A stretch of 64,000 nt of DNA from Taxillus chinensis (GCA_023512835.1 CM042087.1:54942397-55006396), one strand, 5' to 3'. Positions 12,887-25,373 are shown, counted from the first letter of the stretch. Made by a program: numbers and translations. Notes: generated from the sequence alone by a model not told the origin.

Positions 12887-13400
12887 TTTTTTACTTGTAC
12901 ACACTGCACTTTAGTTTCATTTTTTGTTATTTCATGTTTTTCTTTAACAAAAAAAACAAACGTTTTTAAAAAAAATCTATTAACAAAAAAAGAAGAAGGA
13001 AGAATTAGGTGTTAAAAATAGGTCATGTTAGGTGTAGAATAAAAAGGGTTCATTTAATTTATGTCCATCCAAAAATAAAATAAAAAAAGGAGCTTACAAA
13101 AAAAAAAGCAAAACAATCACAAACAAATAAAACTTTCTTAAAAAGGTGTGTGTAGTTTATTTTAAAGGCAAAACAAAAACAAAAACAAAATATAAAAAAC
13201 AATGTATAAAAATGTAAAAACCTAGGAACGCTTTTGGGTTTATACCATTAAATAGGGTAAATCAATACTCGAGAAAATGACAACCATGCTTATTCCTCGA
13301 CGGTTAGACCAATAGTAAATGGTTCCAACGAAATTACCAAATAACATGGAACCAACATTTGTAAAACCAAAAAAACCAAAAAACAAAGAAATAATAAAAT

Positions 13401-14840
13401 TGTTGAATCGAACCCAGAATTTGGAAGATGCAGATAAAACCCTATGTAATTTGATTTGAGATCTCTCATTTTTCTATTTCTAACATGTTGCAGAAGATAA
13501 GCTTAAAGGATAAACTTAGTACACTCATGAGCGATATGTTAAGGATAGGTTACATAATCCTAGTTCGAATCATTGTGAGTGTTGACAAATGACTTGGTAC
13601 ATAACTGAGTTATCAGAATATATAGAGTAAGGAATGTTAGCGTGGAATAAGGACATGAAGACGCAGAACAAGGATTCGAGTCTTCTACTCGCGCGGACTA
13701 AAGACAAGATGACATAGAATAAGGATCCGAGTATTCTACTAGTGCAAAATAAAAACATGAAGACACGAAATAAAGATCCGAGTCTTCTACTCGCACGGAT
13801 TAAGGACAAGAAGACATAGAATAAGGACCCAAGTCGTCAACTTATGCGGACTAAGGACATGAAGACGCGGAATAAGAATCCGAGTCTTCTACTCACGCGG
13901 ACTAAAAAATGGCTGATACGGAATAAGAAATCTGAGTGTTCAGTTAACACGGAGTAAGGAATACTGATACGGAATAAGAAATCTAAGTATTCAATTTACA
14001 TGGAGTAAGGAACCTTGTTACGGTATAAGAGATCCAAGTGTTCAACTGACAAGGAGTAAGGAGCCTTGTTACGGTATAAGGGATCTCAGTATTTAATTGA
14101 CACAGAGTAAGCAACTGAAGACATGGAGTAAGGAACTTTAATGCGGAATAAGCATCTGAGCCTTCCATTAGCTCGGAATAAGTCTCCATACTCCAGAATA
14201 AGAAGATAGTGTTCTGCTTACTCACTAAGTCAGATCATTGCATTCAAACTGATCAACTCGTTGTGTCCCAATGTAAGATAAGATTCGTTAAAGACATTTA
14301 TATCATCTTACACGTGGATCACTCAGATACGTGGACAAAGCCTTTAATAAAATTAGAACTTTGCAAAGAAATTCAATACGCTCATACTTCTAATATCTCG
14401 AGCTCCACATCCGCAATATTTAAATGAGAGATAGTTTTCAAGGAAAACATCATCAATGCAGCTCATCATCGGGAAACATTGTTAAAGTTCCAAGATGTCT
14501 ATTCAAGGAATGTATATAAATATACAGTCGTGTATACTTGTAAATGTGTGCTTTTGAATTTGAATTCTATGCTAGAGTGTACATAATAGAATAGTCTTAG
14601 AGTACTACTGTAAATAAAAGAGAGATACTTCTTCAGTAGAGAAAAGCTAGTGCAAACAACTTCATCTGCTTTTCAATTTGTTGTAATTATCATTTGATAA
14701 TAAATCAAATATTTCCACTATATATGATTGTCTTTCGCATCGATTTCATCCTTCCAATCAGTATTAGTGTTGTGTCAGATAGAAGAGGAAGAATTTTCAA
14801 AGAGCCTATTCACCCCGCTCTAAGCTCTTAGGTACCAACA
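13401..14840 (+). mobile_element. Copia (Sirevirus-like) solo LTR, diverged
   Basis: This 1,440-bp segment starts TGTTGAATCGAACCCAG and ends CTTAGGTACCAACA. It is colinear with the LTR of the copia element at 26629-39342, read on its minus strand: the same opening, the AATTACATAAGG-like block, a block of [T/A]TACTCCG-type repeats, a TATA box (TATATAAATA near 14512) and the terminal CCTATTCACCCC. The flanking 5-mers AAAAT (13396-13400) and AAAAC (14841-14845) are a plausible target duplication with one mismatch. No PBS or coding region follows, so it is a solo LTR. It is clearly older than, or from a different subfamily to, the 26.6-39.3 kb copy. Its internal repeats have a unit near 60 bp (AAGGACATGAAGACGCGGAA). 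Confidence 0.8.
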
Positions 14841-15062
14841 AAAACAAATAGAAATCTCCTTCTCCTAAGATAGCTATCGAAAGGACGCCATATGGATGAT
14901 AATCTTTTATTACACATAACCAACCCCGAACCCTTATAAGGTAATGTAAACCATATAATTCTTATTGATCAACTACACCCTAAAAATAGTTGGTGGTGAC
15001 TATACTTTTCATCATTTGATTTCGGTTCGAACAAAATTTAGTGATGACATATGGTATGAACA

Positions 15063-15596
15063 TGAAGTTTGACAAATTCACAATAATTTCAGTTTATTGC
15101 AAATCAAGATGCGAGCCTTGTTAAAACAACAAGGGTTGTGGGCACCACTTGTGCAAAAGCCGGTGGAGCCTATCACCGTTGGGATGGCTAGCCTGTAGGA
15201 GAAGACACACTCAATGATGATGTAACATCTTGCCAGTGATATCATCATTAAGGTCACAGAGGAGGAGACTATGAAAGGTTTGTGGGTTAAGCTCGAGAGT
15301 CTCTGTATGATGAACTCCTTAATTTGCGCATGCAGGAAGGTTCACCTCTTCAATTATATACAATTATATTAGAGTTGTGTAATATTGATGTTAAAGTAGA
15401 ATATGAAGATGCCACTTTAATTCTGTTAGTTTATTTCCCATTATCGTATGAGAACTTTGTTCAATCATTCATTGTTGGAAAAGATACTTTTTCTCTAGAA
15501 GAGGTTCTCTTGTCCCTCCATACTCGAGAGTTGCACCATAAGGCAGCTAGTATAGGTGTAGATGACCAAGATTTCTTCATTGGACCCAAAGCTTAG
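15063..15596 (+). pseudogene. Copia-type gag fragment
   Basis: The plus strand shows the N-terminal half of a plant Ty1/copia gag (UBN2 type). Landmarks are KMRALLKQQGLWAPL near 15105-15150, MKGLWVKLESL near 15270-15305, and an open stretch 15324-15596 with NIDVKVEYEDATLILLVYFP, LSYENFVQSFIVGKDTFSLE and LHTRELHHKA. Stops and a frame change separate the blocks. No zinc knuckle, protease or LTR is attached. It would have formed the particle coat. It is a dead fragment next to an antisense gypsy fragment. Confidence 0.85.
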
Positions 15597-15689
15597 GAAA
15601 TGGTTTGTTCTCTTGTACTAGGACTATTCCAAAGCTATCTCCACATTAGTATATACTTCAAATGGATTCTCAAAATTAGGCAAGGCATA

Positions 15690-16330
15690 GATAAGAGTTT
15701 AAGTTATAGCCCTCTTCAGGCCTTCGAATGCTTCCTTGGCCAAATTAGTCCACTCAAACTTGTCCTTCTTTAGCATCTCAATCAAGTGCGTTGTAATAAG
15801 CCGATAGTGCTTGACGAATATCTAATAATAGCCAATCAGTCCTAAAAATCCCCTTAAAGTAGACACATCCTTTCGTAATGGCCAATCTATCATAGCCTCA
15901 ATCTTCTTAGGATCAACCCTCACACCAGCTCCCAACATAAGATAGCAAAGATATTAAAGCTCCTCCTACATAAAATCACATTTAGACTTTTTGATAAAGA
16001 AATGATACTGCTCTAAAATCTCCAGTGTAGTTTTCAAGTGCTCCAGATGTTCTTTCATAGATATAGAATAAATTAGGAGTTCGCTGGAGAACACCAATAC
16101 AAAATTTCGCAAGAAGGGCTTGAATATTGTATCACGATAATTTAAAATGTGGAAGGGACATTGCACAAGCCAAATGACATCACCATATATTCATAGAGCC
16201 TCGAGTATGTCTAGAATGCAGTCTTATGTACATCTTCCTCCTTCATGAAGATTTAATGGAATCCAGTCCACAAGTTTAGCTTGGTGAAGACATATGAACC
16301 CTGTTTTTGTCCCCTTTGTTGATCATAGAC
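15690..16330 (-). pseudogene. Gypsy reverse transcriptase / RNase H-linker fragment
   Basis: Reading the minus strand from about 16330 downward gives RT landmarks in order: KLNLWTGFH, YEYMVMSFGLCNVPSTF, FKPFLRNFVLVFSSELLIYS (the position of the catalytic F/YxDD, here eroded to SSEL), HLKTTLEILEQYHFFIKKSKC, then GVRVDPKKIEAMIDWP and LRGFLGLIGYY, ending in DKFEWTNLAKEAFEGLKRA. Stops and frame changes are frequent and both catalytic Asp are lost. The order and wording are Ty3/gypsy. No gag or integrase is attached. Confidence 0.85.
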
Positions 16331-16480
16331 CAGTCTCTATCTATGGTCTTCCTATCGGACATCTTATCAGTTTAAAAGCCATTGTCGATCTCTCCTCTGG
16401 ATGGATCATCATACTACCATTGTTCGATAACCACCATGCTCTAGATGTCCTCTATGGCTAAGTCAGCCATAGTAGGATTA

Positions 16481-17040
16481 GTTTTAAGTGGTCATTGTAT
16501 ATATTGAGTACCTTGATTAGGATCCAACAACAATTTAGAGATAAATAACTGAATATCCAAATTCTAGCCTAAACAATTCAAGTAATAAACTGGAAAAGCC
16601 AAAATATAGGAATAAATATCTAACTAAGAATTTATTATTGATAAAAAGCTAATAATCTAAATGATTATCTTGTCATCCTTTCAAACCTACTTATAAGCAA
16701 GTCAGCAACTTGGAATTAGAAACATATTATAATTAAGAAAATAAGGTATAATACCAAAATACCATAATACTAATTAAGTAAAGGAAAGTAAATATAGGAA
16801 AGACTTCTAATAATAATTAAATAAAAAAAGTAAATAAAAGAAGAGTCTTAGTGGTAGAAGTAAACTTGCACAACACAATAGGTGCACGTGGTGATGCACG
16901 TGTTGCATGTCACGGGCAACTTGACATGAGGAGTGATACAAGCACACCACGGGCAAGGCTTTTGCAACATTTCGTGTATGAATTAAGATACTCTGTCTTG
17001 GCGTTAGCATAAGGTATTCATCAATATCTACACCCTTCTA
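16481..17040. repeat. Direct repeat copy A (possible LTR of the gypsy relic)
   Basis: A diverged direct repeat of 17318-17835. Shared phrases in the same order are CTTGATTAGGATCCAA, AACTGAATAT, AATTCTAG, CCTA-TTATA, GAGTC-TAG, TGCACAACAC and CTTGGCGTT/CTTGGTGTT. Together with copy B it brackets about 280 bp. It lies beside the minus-strand gypsy RT fragment, so an LTR origin is plausible but unproven. Confidence 0.5.
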
Positions 17041-17317
17041 TGCAGATCTTTAGGATCTATAATAATCTCCTTGAGTTTGTTTGCCTCTAAATGGCTCTTT
17101 TCCCTTGCTAACAGAAAGTAAACAATCGTGATTCTCATTAGTCCTGCCTTGTGATTGAGCGATCACTGTTGAAAATTCTATCACAGAATGTTTTAGGGCT
17201 TTAAATCACTACTTGTTTGTCTTGGTCGCCTCCTTCATCATCTTGATGAAGAACATAAAAGAAAATCAAATCTTTACTAAGAAATCTTGATGACAACCTC
17301 TCAATAAAAGCATCAAA

Positions 17318-17835
17318 TTATTGAGGATCTTGATTAGGATCCAATAATAATCTAGAAAAGGATAACTGAATATTTAAATTCTAGCTCAAAAAATTTAAGT
17401 AATTAACTAGAAAAGGCTAAATATATTAATAAACATCTAATTGAGAGTTTATAATTGATAAAAGCACTCTTGAATGAATATATTCGTCACAAATACAAGC
17501 CTATTTATAGGAAAGCTATTAGCTAGGAATTAAAAACTAAGGTAAAAGTCTAATTTATTCCTACTAACTTTAAGAAAACCAACAACAAAAAGGAAAGCAG
17601 ATCCAAAATAGAGTCCTAGTCGAAGAAAACTCTTTTGGATAATATAAAAAGTGTGCATAGCAGTACACATGCACAACACGTGCACAATGGCATGTGTACG
17701 GGCCCATGCATGGCTGTCGTGACGCCACAGCTCGCTATCATCTCATGCAGGGCTCCTCTTGTGTTTTGTGCCGCTCGAGTCCAATTACTTTGCCTTGGTG
17801 TTGTGTAACGTCTTTATCATATTCCCCCCTTTTTA
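17318..17835. repeat. Direct repeat copy B (possible LTR)
   Basis: Second copy of the repeat described at 16481-17040. By eye roughly two thirds to three quarters of positions match. The TATTTATAGG box near 17506 would sit where an LTR promoter is expected. I could not define exact ends or a target duplication. Confidence 0.45.
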
Positions 17836-17973
17836 ACCAACTAATGTCTCGATGGAGTGCAGTACTTATTGCTATCCGAAGCTTCTGGGAAAATTTTCCA
17901 TTACCCGTAGCAAAAGAGCATAAATATTTTATATGGTTAAACACTATGTAAATCAAAAACTTAAAATAGTATT

Positions 17974-18180
17974 TGTTAGAGCGGGAGTACATAAAGAGTA
18001 TTTGTTTAGTCCATTAAAAGGGTTAAAGGAGTTAGAAAGGTTTGTAACGTGTTCAATAAGTAAAATGATTGGAACTTGTATATAAAGTTTGTAAACACTT
18101 AGACTGATAAATATAAGAAATACAAAATTTTCTCTCCATTTCTCTCCCTCTCACTACTCGTCTTCAACCTTCATTTTTCA
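17974..18180 (+). mobile_element. Possible short copia LTR with degenerate primer-binding site
   Basis: The 207-bp stretch begins TGTTAGAGCGGGAG, ends CTTCATTTTTCA and is followed at once by TGGTATTTCAATGG, which shares its first six bases with the TGGTATCAGAGC initiator-Met primer site. A TATA-like TTGTATATAAAG lies near 18076 and a pyrimidine-rich stretch precedes the end, as in many short plant copia LTRs. No copia protein follows and no second LTR is visible, so this is tentative. Confidence 0.35.
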
Positions 18181-18726
18181 TGGTATTTCAATGGAGGACT
18201 CATGTGTGTTATGTGATTTTAGCACTAATTCATATTGATTAATTTCATTTAAACCCATAATGTTCTTTGACAATGTTTCAAAATTAGATGCAAGTGAACT
18301 TGAGGCCATAAGAAAGAGAAGCAAAGAAAACTTGCCTGTAGTGTACACAAACAAACATACTATATAATGCTTATACCTATATTTTGGTATAGGGTTCCTT
18401 CTTTGCTGTCATATCAACAAATGCAAGCTCTGAGAGAACAATCGACACCATAATTTGATATCTAAGAGAGAGAGAGAGAAAAAAAAAAGAAAAGAAATCA
18501 TTTCCCGCCATTACCTTGTTTAACAAAACAATGATAAATTTCATTTTCAATTTCATGTTAAATTTATTCTTTTAATGATTAAATTTCTCTAAATTAATTT
18601 GTGTATGCACTTAATAATTTCATCACTCCAAATTAATTTTGTAGTGCCAAACAAGTACTAAAGGTTTTAAGATTAAGTTTTTTTTAATATTTTTATACCA
18701 ATCCTTATTTCAAGAACATTGTATTA
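18181..18726. other. No gene seen
   Basis: AT-rich DNA with a GA tract near 18462-18478. No open frame or family motif. Confidence 0.4.
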
Positions 18727-19086
18727 ATGAAAATTAAGCACTTCATTGATGATGAGGATAAACAAATTTTGGAGAAAGGATTGGAGTAATTGATTTCAAA
18801 ATGCATAGGAATCCCAAGTTATCCCAAATTTACTTTTACCGTAAGGCATTTTTGCCACCAAATATATTGATACTCGATTGTGAATGGGTCATTCCTAGGA
18901 TGGTATCTAGCTAGAGAGAAATGTTTGAACCAAAAGTTTTTAAGAAAGAAACCTCATAAGGGATCCAAGAGTGCGAATCCAATAGCTAAAATGCAGGATT
19001 GTGAAAGCTTTTTCCACTTTTTCAATCCACCCAAAGTCCCTGTTGATGATTATGATGATGTTAATGACAACATGCTCTCAACCTAG
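18727..19086 (+). pseudogene. Nucleosome assembly protein 1 (NAP1)-like gene fragment
   Basis: The family is a histone H2A/H2B chaperone that works in nucleus and cytoplasm. Here the plus strand shows two blocks of its conserved core. The first, near 18729-18798, reads MKIKHFIDDEDKQILEKG, matching the region before the EIxWYPGK motif. The second, 18886-19085, contains GWYLAREKCLNQKFLRKKPH, then KGSKSANPIAKMQDCESFFH, FFNPPKVPVDDYDD, which is the diagnostic basic-linker and ESFFxFFxPPxVP motif of plant NAP1. About 90 bp with a stop separates the blocks, possibly a decayed intron; if so this is a fragment of a genomic copy. Neither the N-terminal domain nor the acidic tail is present. I consider it a captured or eroded fragment rather than a working gene. 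Confidence 0.7.
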
Positions 19087-19248
19087 TGTATTGATTTTTC
19101 CCAACCATATCTACTACTATAATGCAACCGTTTGCGCTTTTGATGTTTTTCTTTTCTTTTTAATATTACCCTTATTATTGTCCACTATATTTAAAGCAAA
19201 TACTTTTTTGTCTTAATAATTTTTCTTCTTCAAAAAAATTCTCTTAAA

Positions 19249-19539
19249 CAGGGACGGATCTATAAATTTTAATCATGAGGGGCTGATATATAAATTGTTA
19301 AAATTATTATAATTAATATTTAGAAACTATTATCTAATCAAATCATCTTATAACCAAGCCACATAATTTTTAAAATCATATAATTCATTTATCATTATTT
19401 TAGTTAACAGTATCTTTAACACAAATACTTGAGAGAGTAAATCATATTATTAATTAATTTAATTATTATTTTTTATATATTTAATAAAATTAAAAATTTA
19501 AACGGTGGAAGCTATGGGCTCCCCATAGATCCTTCCCTA
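19249..19539. mobile_element. MITE-like insertion with imperfect terminal inverted repeats
   Basis: The left end CAGGGACGGATCTATAA (19249) and the reverse complement of the right end, TAGGGAAGGATCTATGG, match at about 14 of 17 positions. The body is ~290 bp, AT-rich and non-coding. CAGGG-CGGA ends are typical of hAT-type non-autonomous elements. An 8-bp target duplication is not convincing (CTCTTAAA against CCCTAAAA). Confidence 0.45.
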
Positions 19540-22500
19540 CCCTAAAACCTTTAATATTATAAAAATTATTAAATAGAAGTCCAGTCAACATCTAATACTT
19601 TAATAGCTATAACAAGAAAAAAATAAAAAATAAAACTAACCAAAATATTGGGAAAAGAGAAATTATTAGCTTATCGCCCACATATATAGCATGTGAGAGC
19701 AACTACATCAGATTTTCTATAATGGTATTTTTCTTATAATTTAGAGATAATTTTAGAGTTTTTATAAAAAAGAGTTTACATCAAGTTCTCTAAAATAGAG
19801 TTTAGAAATAGATATTGGAGAGAGAATCTCTATATTTGGATGATCACTGTTAATCTCCTAAATAGTTTTTAATATATTTTTTGATATATATGTACTTTTG
19901 ATTGGTTATAATAAACGAAAGAGATGAAAAATAATAAATATAAAATAAAAATATAATTTTAAAAAATAAAGATAGAAATGAAGAATGAAAGATAGAAGAA
20001 TAAATAAAATATATTATATAATATACTATTTATTCTTTAAAATAAAAATAAAAATATGAAATTAGCGTGGATGTGACTAGTTATAACAAACATTACAGAT
20101 TACTTTTATTTATTTTTTTAAAAAATCATATACAATAATAGTAGAATGTGGTGCGTTTAGGTTAAGTTATAGCAAGTTATAGAATAGCAAATAATTTGAA
20201 AAAGAATAGCAAGTTATAGAAGCCGGTGTTTTGTTTTTGTTTGGCTTAGGTTAAGTTGAGATTTGAACATTTTTTTTAAAAATATAAAAATAAAAAGGAG
20301 GAAGTGAATGGGTGAGTGGCTCGACCTTTTTGTGTGACCGATCTTTATAGGGATTTTGAATTCAACATTGAAAAAATGGGGATTTTAAATTATTTGTCAG
20401 GATATTCAACGAGATACGAGATAGACATTTTGGATTTTAGTTGAGCTGGTTTTGAGGACGCATAAAATAGATAGATAAGGTTGCATTATACTGTAATAGT
20501 ATAGTTTCGGTGACCAACTAGATATACTTATGGGAAAATAAACTAAAAGTATTTTAAATTTTAAAAGATTACAATAAGTGTTTGATAAATTAAAAATAAA
20601 TAGCAAAAGATAAAAATAAGATAAAAATAATACTTAATTTTAAATTAAGTATTTAATAAGTACTTTAAATTTTAAAAACTTATAATCAATGTTGTAAAAT
20701 TTTTAAAGAAAAAAAAATATCTTTTTTAATGTATTATAATTTTTAAAAAAATATTAAAAAAGCATCTCACTCCACCCAACCTGACCCAACTTGACCAACC
20801 CCGACAAGCCATCAGGGCCATGACTCAGTTCAAGATTTTTTTTAAAAATATAGGATTAAAAATATTGACTCGCCTTGACCCAAACTGCCTAAACCACCCG
20901 GACGAGTTTGAGTCAATTTGAGATGGGCTATATATTTTTTGATCGGATTCGGATCAACCCAACCCGTTAGCATCCCTAGCCCCCTCTGCAGTGATACTCG
21001 TGTGTGGGAATATACTTTGAAGATTGATGGAAGATGATAGGGTTAATATTGATATTTTAAATAAAAATAAAAAATATAGTAAATTTAATATTAATGGAAA
21101 ATATTTTTTATTAAAAAAAATAAAAATTAAATTTATAAATATTATTTTCATAATTATTTTACTAATTTTCGCTTGTAAGCAAAAGCAATCTCCTAATTAT
21201 AAGCATTGCCAATGGCTCATGATTTGCAAGTCCAAAACTATATAATATAATTTTGTAAACATAGTAAATTGCAAGAATCGACTTTTTAGGTGTCGACGAA
21301 AAGTGTAGCATCAAAATGGGACATGTTTAAGAATTCCAAGCAACACCACATATCTATCATTGACTGTGTGTGGTCCCAGTCAAAGCTGCCGTTCCAACTA
21401 AGAAAGTAGGAAAGAGAAGCGGGTAGATAAATGACCTGGCAAATATAGTAGGCATGTTTTAATGAAAGCTGGCAATTATGTCCATCAAAATGTAGAATAA
21501 AAGACGAGAAGTTTCTTTTACCGTTTATTTTCACGAGAGAAGCTATTTAAAAGTCTCTGATAATAACTAATATGATAATATTCTATTAATTTGATCGGAT
21601 CTTACTTGTAATTTTATTAGAATTAATAAAATATTATGACATCATAATATGTATACGAAAGACTTACAAAAAGAATTTATGCATAATATTAATCTTATTT
21701 ACATATGTTTATTTTTTAAGAAAATAATTTATGTATATATATACAATAAAGTATTATTATTATATTTAAATTGTTCATATGGGTAATTCATATCAACTTT
21801 AAATTACCTAGCTAGGTTTTAACTTATTTGCATTTTGTTGGAAACCCTATAAACTAAGTACTCTTGGTATATATATGATTAGTGTATACAATAAGCCTAA
21901 GGCAATATTTCTCACAGTTGGAATATTGCACTAACTCCTCCTTTTATTGCCTTTTCTCTCTAATGCTACTTCCTCTTAAACTCTTAATCTCTCTTGGATT
22001 GTAATATATTTTATTGGAAAGTTGTCCCATATGGAAGAAAATGGGGGAAGACAAGGAGCTAATGAGGTGGAGCAGGCCTAGAAATGTGACATAAATTAGT
22101 TTGTTTTTTGGTGTTTGAGTAGTTTATTGTGACATAATGGATGTTTGATTGATTTTGATCAATGAAGGATAAAATTCAATTATTATTATTATATCGAATG
22201 TTGTGGTATGTAGTGATAAATAAGGTTATACATATAACATATTGAAAAAATATATTTATTAAATACTCATAGCCTCAAGCTATTTGGGACATATATACAA
22301 TTTTATATTTTTGACCATCATAATATAAGTTGTGTTTATGATACTTGGTTGTTTTATTAAAAGTGATTATGGTATTATTAATTATTATATTTGTTTCTCT
22401 ATTTCTTAATTAAATTCTTCTTACTAATTTTGTGTTTAATGTAAAAAAACACAAAATATATCAGAGTAAGTCATAAAACAAATATTATGATTAGGAAAAC

Positions 22501-24010
22501 TAGAAATTCAACTCTAAACTAAGATTTTATTATTCATATAAAGATTGTCAATATTTTCATAAGAAATATAGGAAGCATTGAAAAACTTAAAAAAGCAAAA
22601 CATATACAATAAATGTCGTAACTGGTGATCAATGTAGTGATAATAAAGTGCTTTTGTTATACCAAAATAAGGCAAACAACCTTATAAGATCCATGGTTGT
22701 CACATCTATAAATTCTAAAACCATTTGAAATTGGATAAATGAATCTCAAGGCGTTGATGATTAGTACTTATATGAATTACACAATGGGTGATATCTCTAA
22801 ATCTGTTACTTGTACAATTATACAACAAGAATAATCTTGTACATACCCAAATATAAGGCAAATTCTATTTGATTATCAACAACTAATACATATTAAACAA
22901 TATGAAGTACAACTGTCATAGACCTTTGTCCAAAAATCAAATTCAAAAAGTACAAGAAAAATAAGAACAAGAAAATATAGGGAAATACATTTAAAAGATC
23001 TATAACTTTGCCCAAGTCTAATAGTAGTTGCAACCTAGCACATTTCAATTGAAAAAGTATAAACAATGTAAGGTGAGCACGCTGACAGGTAATCCACAAC
23101 CCTACACCTCCCCTATGCCCACTCATACTTAGAATTTGTATACAAAGTATATAAATGTGCAAATATAATGCTTTATACTATCCATATACAACTAATGTGA
23201 TAAAAATAATAAAATAAACAATAACCCTTGTATAATACATTAATGAGAATCTATGATCAATATTACTAAAGCTAAAACTAACTAGACGACCAATGTTTAA
23301 GGCATTCAATGCTCCAGTCAACATGTGGCAATCAATGCTACCAGTTTACTACTAGAAACAATTAATATCAAAACAAATAAACTTATCATGTTTTACTTAC
23401 AATAAAATTGTGTAGTTTCAAAGAACCATTTGAACTCGAATAACCCTAACACTTTGACATTCTTTGCATTCAGACAATCTTTCATATTTGAATAGCCCTC
23501 AAACTTGGATAACCTTTTGGATTAAGACATTTCTCAGACTCAGATAGCCTTTAAACAACCCTCCAAATTTAAACTTCAAACTGCTCTTCAGGCCAAGTTT
23601 TGAACTGTCCTTTGCACCAATTTGGACATGACATCTAAATGTGTCTTCAACCTTTGGATGGCCTTTGGACAAAGCTTCAAACCAGCTCTTCGATAAGGCC
23701 TTTAGATATGTTTTTATCTTTGGATCAATGTTCGCCTTCTCCACTTGACTATGTAATTTTTCCAATACCCAGAGATCAATTCTACCACATTCTGAATCTA
23801 TCAAAGTACATTTATAACCCCAAAAACATCATATTTGAAATTTAGAGTCATATAGGACTTATTCTAATGTGTCCAAACAATTTGTGATAAACAATAATAA
23901 TAACAAATCAAATACCACTAATATATCATCTTTTCATTAAATAACCTTAATTATGGGTTTCCAACATCAATCCTCCAAGCCAAGAACAATATTCTAATGT
24001 GCACTAGGCA
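19540..24010. other. Gene-poor AT-rich DNA left of the retrotransposon nest
   Basis: No gene is supported. 19660-20120 and 20440-20720 are rich in self-complementary AT words (for example TACTTAATTTTAAATTAAGTA near 20632), suggesting eroded MITEs. 20760-20990 has pyrimidine-rich CCAACCTGACCC words and GGGTTGGGTTGATCC on the opposite strand. 23400-23870 is a low-complexity mosaic of CTTCAAACT / CTTTGGA words. 22140-22200 ends in ATTATTATT. Confidence 0.4.
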
Positions 24011-24015
24011 TGGAA
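24011..24015. other. Target-site duplication TGGAA, left copy (gypsy-1)
   Basis: TGGAA immediately precedes the TGTAATGACC start of the left LTR and is repeated exactly at 53288-53292 after the right LTR. This pairs LTRs that are 26.6 kb apart and defines a single original insertion. Confidence 0.9.
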
Positions 24016-25370
24016 TGTAATGACCCGTGTTTTCCGGATGAGTGTTTCGCATGAGTGTTGTTCCGGATGAGTGTTCTAGATAAGTATTGTTTCGGATGAG
24101 TGTTGTTCTGGATGAGTTATTCCGGATGAGTGTTCTAGATGAGTGTTGTTTCTGATGAGATAAGTGAGGTGTCTATATAAGGAGGTTGAGATCTCTTGTT
24201 TTTAGGTTGAGGGTTCATTCTGTCAGCCGCCGCAGAGAGAGAGAGAGAGAGAGAGAGAACTCTCTCCTGATCGTTATTGTTGTGATTCGCGTGGGTAGAC
24301 GGCGTCTAGCGTGGGAGCAGGAGCAAGAAGGATTCTTTTGAGGTAGGGATTCTGTTCTTCTTGAACCTATTCTAGGGTTAGATCTTGTGGTAGTTGATTT
24401 GTGGATTATATATATCTATATATATATATATATGTAAAATCATATAGGTGTGATCTCCTATATGAATATTGGCCTTCAATGGCAAGTTATGTTTGGGTAT
24501 GATGATGAGTCCGAGGTCTGGGGATTTTTGGGTTCGTTCGCGTGGCAGCGGACCTTGGAGGCCGTTGGGGTGTCTGCATAATTCGTTCAGTGGTTGAGTT
24601 CGTTAGGGTTGGTTTCGCGGTAGGGCCTCGTGGTGAAATCTTGGGGTTTTTGGGGGAGTCATGTTTGAGAACATAATAAGTGGATATGATAATAATGGTT
24701 TGGGTGATGGTTGTTGAATACATGTGTTATTTGATGTAATGTGAATGTATGTTATTGTGCCGTGTTTGTGAATGTGCTATGTGGGACTGTGGAGCCTGTG
24801 TGGCTGTAATTGTGTTAGCCTGTGTAGCTGTGGAGCCTGTGTGGCTATGGTTGTGGTAGCCTATGTGGCTGTGGAAATGGTTATACGTGCCTTTGTGGTT
24901 TGTTTGTGTGTTGACATATTTATAAATCTTGATTATGACCTGTTTATAGATTATCACCATGACACTACACTTGTGCACATTGGCATATAGATGCTAGGAG
25001 CATGGGATGGGTTGGGGAGACATGATCCCTACTGAGTTATGATTGCTCACCCTTCCTGCTGTGTCTTGTTTGTTTTCAGGAACCTACAGGAATTAGGTGG
25101 GAACACCAAGGTGGAAGTCTGAGTTATCTGCTGTGTTTTGTTTTATGTTATTTTGAGGGAATTAATGTAACCCCAATGGGGGAAACGATGTAAAAGGTTT
25201 TTAAATTAATAAAGTAAAGCGGTTTGTCTTATGGATATCTATTGTGGCTTGAATTTAATAAAGTTATGTGATGTCTTGTGTGGTATTATTTATCTCAACC
25301 TCTTGTCCACTGCGTGGGCAAAGGGGAGTCACGAATCGGTTTCCTCAGGTTAGAAATCCGGGGCTTGACA
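24016..25370 (+). repeat. Gypsy-1 left (5') LTR
   Basis: Begins TGTAATGACCCG and ends GGGGCTTGACA. It contains tandem GGATGAGTGTTGTTCC words (24040-24160), a TATA box CTATATAAGGAG near 24173, a GA microsatellite, a putative intron (24343-25079), a minisatellite of GCCTGTGTGGCTGTGG words (about 24772-24880) and an A-rich transcription-end region (AATTAATAAAGTAAAG near 25205). It matches 51999-53287. Confidence 0.92.
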
Positions 25371-25373
25371 TTA

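Larger units (their letters stand above)
9791..13400. other. AT-rich intergenic DNA with microsatellites
   Basis: No gene is recognisable. Simple repeats are (CA)n then (GA)n at about 9928-9966, (TA)n at 10459-10493, (CT)n followed by a C run at 11359-11439, (TA)n at about 11546-11566 and (GA)n at 12808-12881. TTAATTAATTAT words recur around 10990-11080. The open frames at 12639-12969 are produced by the GA repeat and are not genes. Confidence 0.5.

Noticed and set aside
12639..12969. Open frames rich in Arg-Glu
   Set aside because: They are produced by the (GA)n microsatellite in two registers.
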